Source: CAWJPW01 sp963844845 (GTDB lineage: Bacteria; Acidobacteriota; Thermoanaerobaculia; Thermoanaerobaculales; Sulfomarinibacteraceae). From it: a stretch of 64,000 nt of DNA. Below the pieces are notes generated by a model. The model saw only the letters and a list, made by a program, of their open reading frames with translations. It made no database searches and had not been told where the DNA came from. The stretch covers positions 62,001 to 126,000 of the forward strand of contig CAWJPW010000008.1 of assembly GCA_963844845.1 (NCBI GenBank), given 5' to 3'. The position numbers and the translations under genes are program-made. Of the stretch, positions 1 through 9,746 are shown one piece after another (the first letter of the stretch is position 1; every line of letters begins with the position of its first letter).

Positions 1-1197
1 ACCGAAGCCGTCGCCGGCCTCCGGCGCCGAGAAGGTGTCGACCACCCATTGGGTGAGCTCCTGACGGTTCGTCGGGTCGAGGCCGTCCTCTCCACCGTAG
101 GTCACCACCACCCGTCCCGACAGGCTGCTCTCGCCCGGTACACCGATGGCGAGGTCGTCGTAACACGAGATTCCGAAGCAGATGAAAGCCTGGTTGAAGT
201 CCGCGGCCGCCAGTGCGGCGCCGAAGCGATCGGCCGTCTCCGGGGCATCGCCGAGGTCACCGTCGTCCAGGCGCGTGCCGCCGCTCTCCAGCCCTGCCGT
301 CGATCCGTGGACGACCCACACCTCGCCGGCGTCCGCATAGGTCAACCCGCCCACGGCAACGTCCCGGTTCGGCACGCCGACGGCGAGGTCGTCTTTGCCG
401 TCGGCGTCGAAGTCCCCCGCCGCCAGGGCGCTGCCGAAGCCCGCCCAGCTCTGGGCGCCGCCCAGCCCGCAGCAGTTCTGGCGGAGGAAATCCTGCCCCG
501 TGGTCGTGAGCCCTCCCGGCGAGCCGTACAGCACCGAGACCGCGCCGGCGCCCGCAAACGTGGTGCTGGACTCGTAGTCCTGATAGCCCGGCGCCCCGGT
601 GGCAAGGTCGTCATAGCCGTCGCCGTCGAAATCACCCACCGCGAACGACGTACCGAAGTACTCGTCGGTGTTGCTGGCCCCGGCGACACCCGAGTACCCG
701 AGCGCGAGGAAGCCCTGCAGGGCCCAGGCACTGCCGTCCCAGCGCCGCAGCACGACACGGCCGTCGGCGGGGTTCAGAAGCTGGTCGTAGGGGATGCCGA
801 TGGCGAGCCATGGCCGGTCCCCGTCGTCGAAGTGCCCGGCGGCCAGCACGGCACCCTGATAGGCGCTGTCGACGGGGTAGTCCCATACCGTCACCGGCGG
901 GCCCAACCCACCCGGGCCACCGAAGAAGCTGACCACACGGCCGCCGTCGGTGTGACCCGAGCCGTCGTCCCAGGCGGGCGCCGCCACCACGAGATCGGTG
1001 TAGCCGTCGGCGTTGAAGTCGGCCGCCACCGACGCGAAGCCCAGGTGAGCGTTGGCCTGCGGCACGGCGTCCGCGAGCGCCTGATCGCCGGAGCCCCACA
1101 CCTGGGCGTCGACCGGTGTGCCGGTCAGGAGTGCTCCGATCATGACGAAGTTGACGGTGATGGACTTTCCAAGACGCATGAAGAACGGACCTTTCAT
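1..1197 (-). CDS. FG-GAP repeat surface protein, partial (C-terminus outside window)
   Basis: The minus strand is open from 1197 to the window edge, giving at least 399 residues. An N-terminal signal peptide (hydrophobic stretch ending near VDAQV) is followed by integrin-alpha-like FG-GAP repeats, visible as several calcium-binding loops: DFNADGYTDL, DFDGDGYDDL, DFDADGKDDL and a diverged DFN...CYDDL. Such proteins are secreted or surface-exposed beta-propellers used in adhesion or binding. The start is 1197 or, with a better placed AAAGGT ribosome site, the internal ATG at 1179. The neighbour is a RAYT with its repeats, as for the other two repeat-rich surface genes here. The ligand cannot be deduced. 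The fold call is strong. Confidence 0.85.
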   Translation of the reverse strand, partial: MKGPFFMRLGKSITVNFVMIGALLTGTPVDAQVWGSGDQALADAVPQANAHLGFASVAADFNADGYTDLVVAAPAWDDGSGHTDGGRVVSFFGGPGGLGPPVTVWDYPVDSAYQGAVLAAGHFDDGDRPWLAIGIPYDQLLNPADGRVVLRRWDGSAWALQGFLALGYSGVAGASNTDEYFGTSFAVGDFDGDGYDDLATGAPGYQDYESSTTFAGAGAVSVLYGSPGGLTTTGQDFLRQNCCGLGGAQSWAGFGSALAAGDFDADGKDDLAVGVPNRDVAVGGLTYADAGEVWVVHGSTAGLESGGTRLDDGDLGDAPETADRFGAALAAADFNQAFICFGISCYDDLAIGVPGESSLSGRVVVTYGGEDGLDPTNRQELTQWVVDTFSAPEAGDGFG

Positions 1198-1274
1198 TCG
1201 TGACTGCTTCTTTCACCAACAACGGCGATTGAACCTCCGATGCCGTTACAGTGGCCGGCCGGGAAGAGGTACCG

Positions 1275-1358
1275 AAAAGGTGCCGGGCACCAAAAGGTGC
1301 CGCAAAAAGGTGCCGAAAAAAGGTGCCGGGCACATGAATCGAAAAAGGTGCCGGGCAC
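1275..1358. repeat. REP-like GTGCCGGGCAC repeat cluster, 5' side of intact RAYT
   Basis: Five close copies of AAAAGGTGCC, three extended to the palindrome GTGCCGGGCAC, and two reading on into CACATGAATC. The spacers are A-rich. The same array type lies upstream of the second RAYT copy near 59.4 kb. Such palindromes are the expected substrates of RAYT proteins. Confidence 0.8.
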
Positions 1359-1395
1359 ATGAATCTGGCGTTATCGTGGGAGGAGGGAGGTCGGG

Positions 1396-2385
1396 ATGCC
1401 GAGACCGGGACGAGTGTTCTTCGACGGGGCCGTGTACCACGTGTACAACCGGCTGGCCCGTGGCGAGCGAGTATTCGCCGAGGACGAGGCGGCCGAGCGG
1501 TTCGTCGGACTTCTACGGGAGGTGACAGCCCGCGACGGGGTGACCGTTTTCGCCTGGGCGCTGCTACCGAACCACTATCACCTGGCGCTGCGTACGGGGC
1601 CGGTGTCGTTGGAGCGGCCGATGAAGAGCCTACAGCAGCGAACAACGCGGCGAGTCAACGCCGAGAGGCAGGTGTTCGGGCCGCTGTGGCAGGGCCGGTA
1701 TCGGGCCAAGCTGGTGAAGGATCAACGGTATCTCGACCAGCTGCTTGTCTACATCCACCTCAACCCGGTGGTCGCCGGCCTGGTGGAAGACCCTGCCGAC
1801 TACAGGTGGAGCGGCCATCGGGAGATCTTGAAGACGCGCCCGAATGCGGTCGTCGACGCTGACGAGGTGTTGCGGCTATTCGGGAGCACGAGGCGGAGCG
1901 CACGCGCGACGTACGTGCGGACGCTGCGGGGGGCTCGCGATGCGGAGTGGATCGGCGCGGGGCCGGGGGCTCTCCCCTGGTGGCGTCTCGGCCGGCCACC
2001 CGCATCGGAGAGCGAGGACCCTGACGAAACCGGGAGGATCGCCAGGGTCGAGGCGCAGGAACGACGGCGACGTGAGAGGTCGAGGTTCGAGGCGGGTGAG
2101 CTGCTCCGGCGGGGAGGGGAGCTCCTCGGCGTCGGCTTCGACGACCTCGCCGGCAGGAGCAAGGCGCCGGGGGTCGTTCGGGCGAGGGAGCTCCTGACCG
2201 TGCTGGGCGTCGAGCGGTACGGGCTCCGGGTGAAGGACATCGCGGCCGCGCTCGGCAAGCATCCGGCGACGGCGACGGGCTGGGTGATGCGGGGAGTCCG
2301 GCGCAGGCACGAGAACCCGGAGGAGGCGGCCCGTATGGAGAAGCTCGACCAGGCCCTGTCGCAGCGGAGGAGCGAAGAACACTAG
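1396..2385 (+). CDS. REP-associated tyrosine transposase (RAYT, Y1_Tnp family), intact
   Basis: 329 residues. The N-terminal 130 residues form a Y1-transposase domain: the HUH motif is H60-Y61-H62 in NHYHLAL, and the YIHLNPV block (Tyr119 the likely nucleophile) matches the family. RAYT enzymes nick and join single-stranded DNA at REP palindromes. The C-terminal part is basic, and its last 60 residues contain a helix-turn-helix-like segment (VKDIAAALGKHPATATGWV), as in long RAYTs with a DnaA-like or sigma-like DNA-binding tail. It is flanked on both sides by GTGCC-GGCAC repeats, as expected for a RAYT with its REP elements. A second, inactivated copy lies at 59499-60229. Confidence 0.9.
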   Translation: MPRPGRVFFDGAVYHVYNRLARGERVFAEDEAAERFVGLLREVTARDGVTVFAWALLPNHYHLALRTGPVSLERPMKSLQQRTTRRVNAERQVFGPLWQGRYRAKLVKDQRYLDQLLVYIHLNPVVAGLVEDPADYRWSGHREILKTRPNAVVDADEVLRLFGSTRRSARATYVRTLRGARDAEWIGAGPGALPWWRLGRPPASESEDPDETGRIARVEAQERRRRERSRFEAGELLRRGGELLGVGFDDLAGRSKAPGVVRARELLTVLGVERYGLRVKDIAAALGKHPATATGWVMRGVRRRHENPEEAARMEKLDQALSQRRSEEH

Positions 2386-2390
2386 ATCTA

Positions 2391-2448
2391 TGTGCCTGGC
2401 ACCTTTCTTTTCCCTTTCTTCTCCTTTCTGTGCCTGGCACCTTTCCCT
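2391..2448. repeat. REP-like GTGCCTGGCACC repeats, 3' side of RAYT
   Basis: Two copies of GTGCCTGGCACCTTTC separated by a pyrimidine-rich spacer, starting just after the RAYT stop codon. They have the opposite polarity (GGCACCTTT) to the upstream cluster (AAAGGTGCC), so the transposase gene is bracketed by inverted arrays. The same downstream arrangement is found after the second RAYT copy. Confidence 0.75.
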
Positions 2449-2748
2449 TTCTTGAGGGCGGCCGGGTGAAGGTTGGGGCGGCACAGGCTCCGTGTGGGGG
2501 GTGCTTCGACTCCGTCGCCGCCTGCGGCGGCGACTCCGCTCAGCATGACAGGCTGTTGGTCGGGGCTCGCTTCGTGGAATGGGGGCTGTGCGCTCGCCCG
2601 GGGTTGGTGGTAGCTGCGGCGGGCTGCACTCGGCGGGCGGGCCTGGTGGCGCGGAGAAGCTTCGCGCGTACTCCCCCCCCACCCACCCCCCGGAGGACCG
2701 GGGCCGGGGCGACGTCCGTGACGCTGTGTGAGGTTGGCATGGGTGAGG
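2449..2748. other. intergenic stretch without recognisable gene
   Basis: About 300 bases between the RAYT repeats and the groEL terminator. Short ORFs exist on both strands but none has a credible ribosome site or family resemblance. A C-rich run lies near 2671-2690. I see nothing functional here. Confidence 0.5.
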
Positions 2749-2794
2749 GTGTCGGGTAGACCCGGGCGGTTGCCCGGCCGGGTCTACCCGACAC
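2749..2794 (-). terminator. strong hairpin downstream of groEL
   Basis: A near-perfect inverted repeat: GTGTCGGGTAGACCCGG, a short loop, then CCGGGTCTACCCGACAC, with a stem of about 17 bp. It lies 67 bases past the groEL stop codon. No U-tract follows on the groEL side, so it may act as an mRNA-stabilising 3' hairpin or a factor-assisted terminator rather than a classic intrinsic one. Confidence 0.75.
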
Positions 2795-2860
2795 CTAACA
2801 GGAAAAGGAAGACGGCCCGCGCCGGGGCGCTGGCCGTCGGGTGAGCGGTCGGTTGCCGAA

Positions 2861-4504
<1,644 letters not shown>

Positions 4505-4515
4505 GCTCTCCTCCT

Positions 4516-4809
4516 TCACTTCTTCACGATGATCGCGAAGATCTCGTCCTCGCGGACGATGGTGTGCTCGACGTCGTCGACCTGGATGTCCTGGCCGGAG
4601 TACTTGCCGATCAGCACACGATCGCCCTTCTTCACGGTCATCGCGATCCGCTTGCCGGTGTCGTCGAGCTTGCCGCCACCGACCGCCACCACCTCGGCTT
4701 CCTGCGGTTTCTCCCTGGCCGTGTCCGGGATGATGATCCCGCCGTGTGCCTCCTCCTTCGGCTCGATCCGTTTCACGAGCACCCTGTCCGATAGTGGTTT
4801 GATCTGCAT
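4516..4809 (-). CDS. groES: co-chaperonin GroES (10 kDa)
   Basis: 97 residues starting MQIKPLSDRVLVKR, the canonical GroES N-terminus, with the mobile loop KPQEAEVVAVGGGK and the C-terminal YSGQDIQVDD block. A longer in-frame ATG exists at 4851, but the ribosome site AAAGGAGATC sits 9 bases before 4809 and family alignments begin there. It caps the GroEL cavity. The 155 bases between it and curA hold no obvious heat-shock operator and no copy of the regulon promoter described elsewhere in this window. Confidence 0.97.
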   Translation of the reverse strand: MQIKPLSDRVLVKRIEPKEEAHGGIIIPDTAREKPQEAEVVAVGGGKLDDTGKRIAMTVKKGDRVLIGKYSGQDIQVDDVEHTIVREDEIFAIIVKK

Positions 4810-4964
4810 GTCTGGATCTCCTTTCGACTTAATTGCGGCTTGTGGAGCCACCGGCTTGGCGTCACGGTGGTGACTCTCAGTGGTTCCCCCCGCTGCCTGA
4901 CGCGCGAGACGAGCGACCTGCTGGGTCGAGGAATGGGGAGCTCAAGCCCCGTGCGCACGCCTGG

Positions 4965-5978
4965 TCACCACTCCGAGAGGTGCACCAGCTGTCTTCCCTG
5001 GTTCTTCCCCTGCAGCATCGCGATGAAGGCGTAGGGCGCGCCCTCAATGCCCTGGGTGATGTCGTCGCGATACCTCAGCTCTCCCTGCTCCAGCCACCCG
5101 GCCAGGCGCTCGAGCCCCTCGGGGAACCTCTCTGTGTAGTCCGAGACGACGAAGCCCTGCACCTTCGCATGCTTGACGATCAGCTGAGAAAGCCAGCGCG
5201 GCCCCAGCTCGGGATCCTCCAGGTTGTACTGCGAGATCTGCCCGTTGGCGCAGATCCGCGCCCCTGTGTTGATCAGTCCCATGACCACGTCAGTGAGCGG
5301 CCCGCCCACGGTGTCGAAGTAAACGTCAATGCCGGCGGGGCAGAGCGCCTCGAGCGTGTCGCGGCACTGCGCAGGGGTCGTGTAGCCGAACCCGGCGTCG
5401 AAGCCGAGCTCGTCGACCAGCCACGAGATCTTCACGTCGGGCCCCGCCACTCCCACGGCGCGGCACCCCTGGATCTTCGCGAGCTGACCGACGAGCATCC
5501 CGACCGACCCCGTCGCCCCGGACACTACGACAGTCTCCCCTGGCTGGGGGTCACAGATGTCGAGGAGGCCGAAGTAGGCCGTGAGTCCCGGCCTCCCCAG
5601 CACGCCGACGGCGGTCGAGATCGGGGCGAGACCGGGGTCGATCTTCCTCAGCTCGGGTCCCCGGGCCACGGCATACTCCTGCCATCCCAAGTCGCCTTCG
5701 ACGGCGTCACCCACCCGAAGCCCCGGATCGCTGGAGTCCACCACGAGGGCGACTGCTCTGCCGGGCATGATGTCGCCGAGGGCAACTGTCCGGCCATTGG
5801 AGTGGCCATCGCTCATCCTCTCTCGGGTGGAGGGATCGAGCGCCAGGTAGACCGACCGCAACAGCACCTCGCCCGCGGCGGGTGCGGGCAACGACGAGTA
5901 GACCAAGTTGAAGTCCGACACCCGGGGGAGCCCAACCGGCCGCGAAGCGAGCGTGATCTGTCTGTTGACAGTGACCAT
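4965..5978 (-). CDS. curA: NADP-dependent MDR oxidoreductase, CurA-like
   Basis: 337 residues of the medium-chain dehydrogenase/reductase family without structural zinc: substrate-binding RERM, the Rossmann signature SGATGSVGMLVGQLAK, then DVYFDTVGG and NGQISQYN. This layout matches the CurA, leukotriene B4 12-hydroxydehydrogenase and 2-alkenal reductase group, which reduce activated double bonds of enals and enones with NADPH, a detoxification role. The start at 5978 (MVTVNRQ) has GAGAAGGG upstream. It lies between a small metal/envelope cluster and groES-groEL on the same strand. The exact substrate is unknown. Confidence 0.88.
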   Translation of the reverse strand: MVTVNRQITLASRPVGLPRVSDFNLVYSSLPAPAAGEVLLRSVYLALDPSTRERMSDGHSNGRTVALGDIMPGRAVALVVDSSDPGLRVGDAVEGDLGWQEYAVARGPELRKIDPGLAPISTAVGVLGRPGLTAYFGLLDICDPQPGETVVVSGATGSVGMLVGQLAKIQGCRAVGVAGPDVKISWLVDELGFDAGFGYTTPAQCRDTLEALCPAGIDVYFDTVGGPLTDVVMGLINTGARICANGQISQYNLEDPELGPRWLSQLIVKHAKVQGFVVSDYTERFPEGLERLAGWLEQGELRYRDDITQGIEGAPYAFIAMLQGKNQGRQLVHLSEW

Positions 5979-6006
5979 CGGAGTTGAAACGACCCTTCTC
6001 CGACCG

Positions 6007-6138
6007 CTAGGCGCCGTCTCGCGGGCGCTTTCTTGCAAAGAGCGCCCAAGCAAGGACGACGAGGACCACAATCAGGACTGGGACGAGCCAGTAAGGCCCC
6101 ACTCCGCCCATCCCCAGCCATCCTCCTCCGTGCATCAT
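6007..6138 (-). CDS. small single-pass membrane protein
   Basis: 43 residues: a His/Gly/Met-rich N-terminus (MMHGGGW), one hydrophobic helix (LVPVLIVVLVVLAWALFA), then a basic RKRPRDGA tail. Its ATG overlaps the YHS-gene stop as ATGA, with AGGGAG placed before it, so the two are translationally coupled. Small proteins of this shape often sit in metal-handling operons. No specific function can be assigned. Confidence 0.7.
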   Translation of the reverse strand: MMHGGGWLGMGGVGPYWLVPVLIVVLVVLAWALFARKRPRDGA

Positions 6139-6311
6139 GGCCGACTCCCTTGCTGGACGTCCTTCCCGGGAGCGGGAGCGTAGCGAGCAGGCTCCTTGTC
6201 GAACTTCGCCTTGCAGACAGGGCAGCAGAACACGTGAGTCTGGCCCGAATAGGTGCTCTTGAACGGTGATTTGTCGTGAATGGTCATTCCACAAACAGGG
6301 TCTTTGGCCAT
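6135..6311 (-). CDS. YHS-domain metal-binding protein
   Basis: 58 residues. MAKDPVCGM is the classic YHS start, and the second metal-binding block is FCCPVCKAKFDKEP. YHS domains bind copper or other soft metals and occur alone or at the N-terminus of copper ATPases. It sits between the His/Met-rich periplasmic protein upstream and the 43-residue membrane protein downstream, consistent with a small metal-homeostasis cassette. I infer cytoplasmic metal binding; which metal is not visible. Confidence 0.88.
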   Translation of the reverse strand: MAKDPVCGMTIHDKSPFKSTYSGQTHVFCCPVCKAKFDKEPARYAPAPGKDVQQGSRP

Positions 6312-6415
6312 TTCGAGCTTCTCCTTCCAGGCCTGTGGCGGGCGGCTTCGGACACCGCCCGGCAGCGGGCCGGGGCGGCGGGGGCTCCACTCGAGACGCC
6401 CCGCCGTCCTCAAGC

Positions 6416-6946
6416 TCAGCTCTTGGGCTTCTCTTGGCCGCAATCAGGTGCGGGAGCTTTGTCCATCTTCATCATCGGGCACTTCATCCCGCCCTGGGTG
6501 TCGTGCATCTTCATGTGATGCGCCATGTGCGCCATCATCGCGGGCTGCATTTCCATCCTCATCGAGCGGGAGGCCTTTTGCTGGGCGACGAGCTCGTTGA
6601 TGACGGCCGCCATCGGCTTCTCCATGGCGTCGGGCTCCTTTGAGTCCTTGGCGGCGTTCATCTCCGCCACCAGCGTGTCCAGTGTGGCGTCCATCGCCTT
6701 GAGCTTGTCCTGCATCTCCTGCCTCTTGGCCATCATGGCCTCGCACTCCGCCTTCATGTCGGCCTCGCGCTTTGCCTCCGCAGCACAGTCGTGGTGGTGG
6801 CCTGTCATGGGGGCCGCCTCAGGGCTGGTGGCGGTCGGGGCGGTCGGGGCGGTCGGCGGCGTCTGGGCGCCGGCGCCCACGGCCAGCGCGAGCACCGCCG
6901 CGGCGATGATGCCAGGAACGAGTATCTTGATGTCGTGCCTCTTCAT
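6416..6946 (-). CDS. periplasmic His/Met-rich helical protein
   Basis: 176 residues. A signal peptide (IIAAAVLALAVGAGAQ) is followed by a Pro/Thr/Ala linker, a GHHHDC cluster, a charged coiled-coil core and a Met-rich end (MRMEMQPAMMAHMAHHMKMH) that would suit Cu(I) or Ag(I) binding. The start at 6946 is supported by AAGGAAG. It is probably an exported metal-binding or stress protein working with the YHS protein downstream. I know no exact family. Confidence 0.75.
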   Translation of the reverse strand: MKRHDIKILVPGIIAAAVLALAVGAGAQTPPTAPTAPTATSPEAAPMTGHHHDCAAEAKREADMKAECEAMMAKRQEMQDKLKAMDATLDTLVAEMNAAKDSKEPDAMEKPMAAVINELVAQQKASRSMRMEMQPAMMAHMAHHMKMHDTQGGMKCPMMKMDKAPAPDCGQEKPKS

Positions 6947-7025
6947 CGTAGGGCTTCCTTTCCAGCGGTCCGGGGGCCGCGGGTCGTCGTTGCTGTGGCT
7001 GGGGTCGGACGCCGATGGACGATGG

Positions 7026-7244
7026 CTACGCCTTTGAGCGTACAAGGAGCAGAGCGCCGCCCACCACGATGGCACCGACACCGGCCCATACCGGGATGTT
7101 GACTGTTTTCTTGTCCTTGATCGACAGCTCGAGCGGACCAATCTTGGCGTCGTGGGTCGTCTTGGTGTAGGTGATGCCGCCGTACACCAGCCCGATGATG
7201 CCGGCGACGATGAGCAGGATTGCGACGATCTTGAGTGCGCTCAC
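7026..7244 (-). CDS. small two-helix membrane protein
   Basis: 72 residues with a transmembrane helix at each end (IVAILLIVAGIIGLVYGGI and VWAGVGAIVVGGALLLV) joined by a short soluble segment. The GTG start overlaps the sortase stop as GTGA. It resembles small, uncharacterised envelope proteins (DUF3185-like) that often travel with BON and CsbD genes. Function unknown. It is co-transcribed with the sortase operon. Confidence 0.75.
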   Translation of the reverse strand: MSALKIVAILLIVAGIIGLVYGGITYTKTTHDAKIGPLELSIKDKKTVNIPVWAGVGAIVVGGALLLVRSKA

Positions 7245-8065
7245 AGTGACTCCTTCTGCTTGGCCACTACGAGCTGGCCTGCTCCTCGGGCACTCCGACT
7301 CGACGCACCCGCGACGCGCTTCAGCGGGCGGGGTGTGGGTCGGCGCAGCCGGGTACGCGACGTCTGAGCCAGCTCACAGGGACGGAGCTTGGCAACCGCC
7401 CCGGCCTCCCCTCCTCCGCCTGCCACCGCCGGAGAGCTTTCGACCAGCGAGGCCCGCACGATGAACCGGTTGGGCGCGTGCCCGACGTAGTGAAATGGAT
7501 AGCACGTGACCAGGGTGAGTACCGTGTCGTCCGTCGGGTCGAGGACCCAGGTGTCCTGCGGACCCACCACCTCGGTCGAGTCGACTGCGTACTCGTAGGA
7601 TCGCCCGAGCGTGACGATCCTGATCCTGTCCTGGAGACGGATGTCCCGCAACGGACGGAAGAAGGAGTCCCGGTGGCCGGCGAGCGCCATGTTGCCGCGC
7701 TCGCCGGGTCCGGCTGTTCCAGTAATATGGCCGACCGCGATGGCCAGCGTGGTGTCGTCGTCCCCCTCCCGCATCATTGCTGCGACGCCGATCCGCGGGA
7801 TCTCGATACGGCCGAGGACGAGCGGATCCACACTGCTCCTCGTGTCGGGAACGTGTTGCAGATCCACACTGCTCCTCGTGTCGGGAGCGTGTTGCAGTTC
7901 AGTCACTTCTGATGGAACAGAAAAAAAGGCGCGCTCCTGACGCGCCTGATACGTTACGCTCATCAAGGTCGCCGCCAGAACCCAGCTGACGAGCCAGAAA
8001 CCGACGACCCCGAGGGCCATCTCGCCCCGGCGGAGCCACCGAGCGGCACAGGAGACCTTGGTCAC
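7241..8065 (-). CDS. class D-like sortase
   Basis: 274 residues: an N-terminal membrane anchor, then a sortase beta-barrel carrying the triad His in LAGHRDSFFRPLRDI, Cys in LVTCYPF and Arg in NRFIVRA. Sortases cut an LPxT motif and transfer the protein to an amine. The substrate gene is immediately upstream, with a GTGA overlap. Between the anchor and the catalytic domain lies an exact-register 12-residue duplication (DLQHxPDTRSSV). The 60 residues after the catalytic Arg look low-complexity and may be an extended tail. In Gram-negative bacteria such sortases probably act in the periplasm; the acceptor is unknown. Confidence 0.9.
   Translation of the reverse strand: MTKVSCAARWLRRGEMALGVVGFWLVSWVLAATLMSVTYQARQERAFFSVPSEVTELQHAPDTRSSVDLQHVPDTRSSVDPLVLGRIEIPRIGVAAMMREGDDDTTLAIAVGHITGTAGPGERGNMALAGHRDSFFRPLRDIRLQDRIRIVTLGRSYEYAVDSTEVVGPQDTWVLDPTDDTVLTLVTCYPFHYVGHAPNRFIVRASLVESSPAVAGGGGEAGAVAKLRPCELAQTSRTRLRRPTPRPLKRVAGASSRSARGAGQLVVAKQKESL
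7825..7896. repeat. 36-bp tandem duplication inside the sortase gene
   Basis: Two adjacent 36-base units (7825-7860 and 7861-7896) differ at one base (GGGAACG versus GGGAGCG). The length is a multiple of three, so it only lengthens the stalk between anchor and catalytic domain by 12 residues. Confidence 0.9.
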
Positions 8066-8748
8066 GCCACTCGTCTCGCAATCACGCCAAGACCGAGCGC
8101 GCCCAGGAGCGAGAGAAGCCCGAGCCCGGCGTACAGCGGGACGTTGCTTGCCGTCTGAGGCAGCTTCTCGGCGACCTTCACCGGCGGCTCCTCGGGAATC
8201 GTGGTCTCGTAGGGCTTGACCTTCTTGTCCGGGGTCACCACCACCAACGGGGCGGTTTCGAGGTCTGCTTCCTTTACCTCGTCCGGGACTGCGACCACCG
8301 GCTCCTTGGCCAGGGATGCGAGCTCCAGGGCGCGGCTCTTGGGGTAGACGATGTCGTGACCACCGCTGGTCGGCGTGGTGGCGTCGAACCAGGTCCTGAG
8401 CGCCTTGTTATGGGTGGCGCTGGCCGGGTAGTAGACGTAACGACCCTCGGTGACCTGCAGTCCCTCCGGTCCCTCCTGGTGAGGAACCGAGAGCAGGGTG
8501 GTGAAGAGCTCGGTCCGGTCGGCGTTCCAGACCTGCAGCATGTTGCGGTCCCAGCGCCCAGGAATGACGCTGATCTGGTACTCGCCGGGCTGCAGGGTCG
8601 TGCTACCCACGTCCAGCGGCTCGGTCACCGTGAAGTAGCCCGTCTCGTTGAACTCCGCAGTGCCCTGTGCGCTCGCCCGGGTGACGAAAGCGCTCCCGAG
8701 GAGCACCGTGCACAGGCCGACAGTCAACCAACTCATAGTTCGTTTCAT
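8062..8748 (-). CDS. secreted protein with LPQTA sortase-sorting signal
   Basis: 228 residues. A signal peptide (LTVGLCTVLLGSAFVTRASAQ), a beta-rich domain of about 130 residues, a Lys/Pro/Val-rich spacer, then KLPQTASN, a hydrophobic helix and the basic end ARRVA: the classic cell-wall sorting signal layout. It is almost certainly the substrate of the adjacent sortase. I choose the start at 8748 (MKRTMSW) over the longer ATG at 8838 because the signal peptide follows directly. The beta domain has the look of small secreted proteins that carry surface-polymer modifications, but I cannot name a function. Confidence 0.85.
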   Translation of the reverse strand: MKRTMSWLTVGLCTVLLGSAFVTRASAQGTAEFNETGYFTVTEPLDVGSTTLQPGEYQISVIPGRWDRNMLQVWNADRTELFTTLLSVPHQEGPEGLQVTEGRYVYYPASATHNKALRTWFDATTPTSGGHDIVYPKSRALELASLAKEPVVAVPDEVKEADLETAPLVVVTPDKKVKPYETTIPEEPPVKVAEKLPQTASNVPLYAGLGLLSLLGALGLGVIARRVA

Positions 8749-8839
8749 CGCAGTAACCTTGCCTTTCTTGGCTCGCATCTTGTCCGGTTTGAACTGCTGC
8801 AAGTACTTGCACCGAAGATAGTTCGACAGCTCGTTCACA

Positions 8840-8983
8840 TCACCGCCTGCGCTGAACGAGCTGCAGGATCACGATGATGACGGCGATGACCAGCAGCACG
8901 TGGATCACCCCGCCCATCGTGTAGGAGGTGACCAGGCCGAGCAGCCAGAGCACGAGCAGAATGACTACGATCGTCCAGAGCAT
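8840..8983 (-). CDS. Lmo0937-family small membrane protein
   Basis: 47 residues, nearly all hydrophobic: MLWTIVVILLVLWLLGLVTS, a short turn, VIHVLLVIAVIIVIL, then QLVQRRR. The composition and length match the Lmo0937/DUF5670 family of stress-associated small membrane proteins, which frequently neighbour BON-domain genes as here. A GGAGG site precedes the ATG by five bases. Molecular role unknown. Confidence 0.8.
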   Translation of the reverse strand: MLWTIVVILLVLWLLGLVTSYTMGGVIHVLLVIAVIIVILQLVQRRR

Positions 8984-9007
8984 CAGAAACCTCCAGCCCC
9001 GCCGCGC

Positions 9008-9556
9008 CTAGTACTTCATCGCGCCGACGAGGAGCTCGTTGTTCACGTCCTTGACGCCGGCGGTGCCGCGCGCGATGCGCTCGGCGTCGCTCTTGATCGT
9101 CTGGGAGCTGACGCGGCCGATCAGCGTTACCACCCCTTGCGAGGAGCTCACGTCGATGTCCCCGGCCTTGATCTCGGAGTTGGCGATGAGCTTCGACTTG
9201 ACCTTCGAGCTGATCATCACGTCGTCGAGCCAGCTCCCGACCGTCCGCTCCCCGACCGTGAGATCGTCCACCACGCCGCGCACGCCTTCCGTGCGCCACG
9301 CGACCCGCACCGCTTCCCGGCGGGCCTCCTCCGTGTCCACCACCCCGGTGAGGTACACGACTCCCTCACGGGTCTGGACCTCCACCTTCCGCGCCTTCAC
9401 CTTGTCGTTGGATTGGAGCGACTCCTGGATCACCGAGGTGATCCCCGAGTCCGCATGCCGGGTGCTCTTGGTCGTCATCGACGAAGCACACCCGACCAGT
9501 GCCAATACCGCGGCCCCGACCAATGAGCCCGCTACCACGCCATATCCTCGCCTCAT
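9008..9556 (-). CDS. BON-domain lipoprotein (OsmY-like)
   Basis: 182 residues. A lipobox (LALVGCASS) follows the signal peptide, then two BON domains: about residues 40-105 (VEVQTREGVVYLTGVV) and 110-180 (IDVSSSQGVVTLIGRV). Each has the conserved central glycine and the beta-alpha-beta pattern. BON proteins bind phospholipid membranes and are typically osmotic or envelope stress proteins. It is the first gene of the minus-strand operon that continues into the Lmo0937, sortase-substrate and sortase genes. The composite promoter at 9583-9663 lies directly upstream. Confidence 0.9.
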   Translation of the reverse strand: MRRGYGVVAGSLVGAAVLALVGCASSMTTKSTRHADSGITSVIQESLQSNDKVKARKVEVQTREGVVYLTGVVDTEEARREAVRVAWRTEGVRGVVDDLTVGERTVGSWLDDVMISSKVKSKLIANSEIKAGDIDVSSSQGVVTLIGRVSSQTIKSDAERIARGTAGVKDVNNELLVGAMKY

Positions 9557-9582
9557 GTTGCACCGTCCTTTCGTGAACGTAT

Positions 9583-9663
9583 CTCCAAGCTAGGCCTTTG
9601 ATCTCTCTCCGGGAAGCGCACTTACTACTCGAAGAGGGGGCTGCGGACCGAGTAGAAACTACC
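9583..9663 (-). promoter_or_regulatory. composite regulon promoter, copy 1 (BON operon)
   Basis: In gene orientation: distal palindrome GGTAGTTTCTACT, then 34 bp start-to-start AGTAGTAAGTGCGCTTCCCG, then 20 bp after GCGCTT the box CTAGCTTGGAG, then 26 nt to the BON start codon. Its elements match eight other sites in the window. Confidence 0.75.
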
Positions 9664-9746
9664 GCGCCTGCGAGGCCCAGCAGCTCCGGGGCTCTCGGTA
9701 CTCGGCTCACTCTCCGGAGCTTGGCCGAGCCGGGGAACCGCGCCGG

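Noticed and set aside
1275..1358. CRISPR-like array
   Set aside because: The units are too short, the spacers are not unique sequences but A-rich linkers, and the position next to RAYT explains the pattern as REP elements.
632..1645. Minus-strand 337-codon ORF over the promoter region of the RAYT
   Set aside because: It reads the FG-GAP gene out of frame (Arg-rich) and crosses the REP repeats and RAYT start. The in-frame FG-GAP reading is far better supported.
4810..4964. CIRCE-type or other heat-shock operator upstream of groES
   Set aside because: No TTAGCACTC inverted repeat or similar palindrome is present in the 155-base interval; the composite promoter is also absent.
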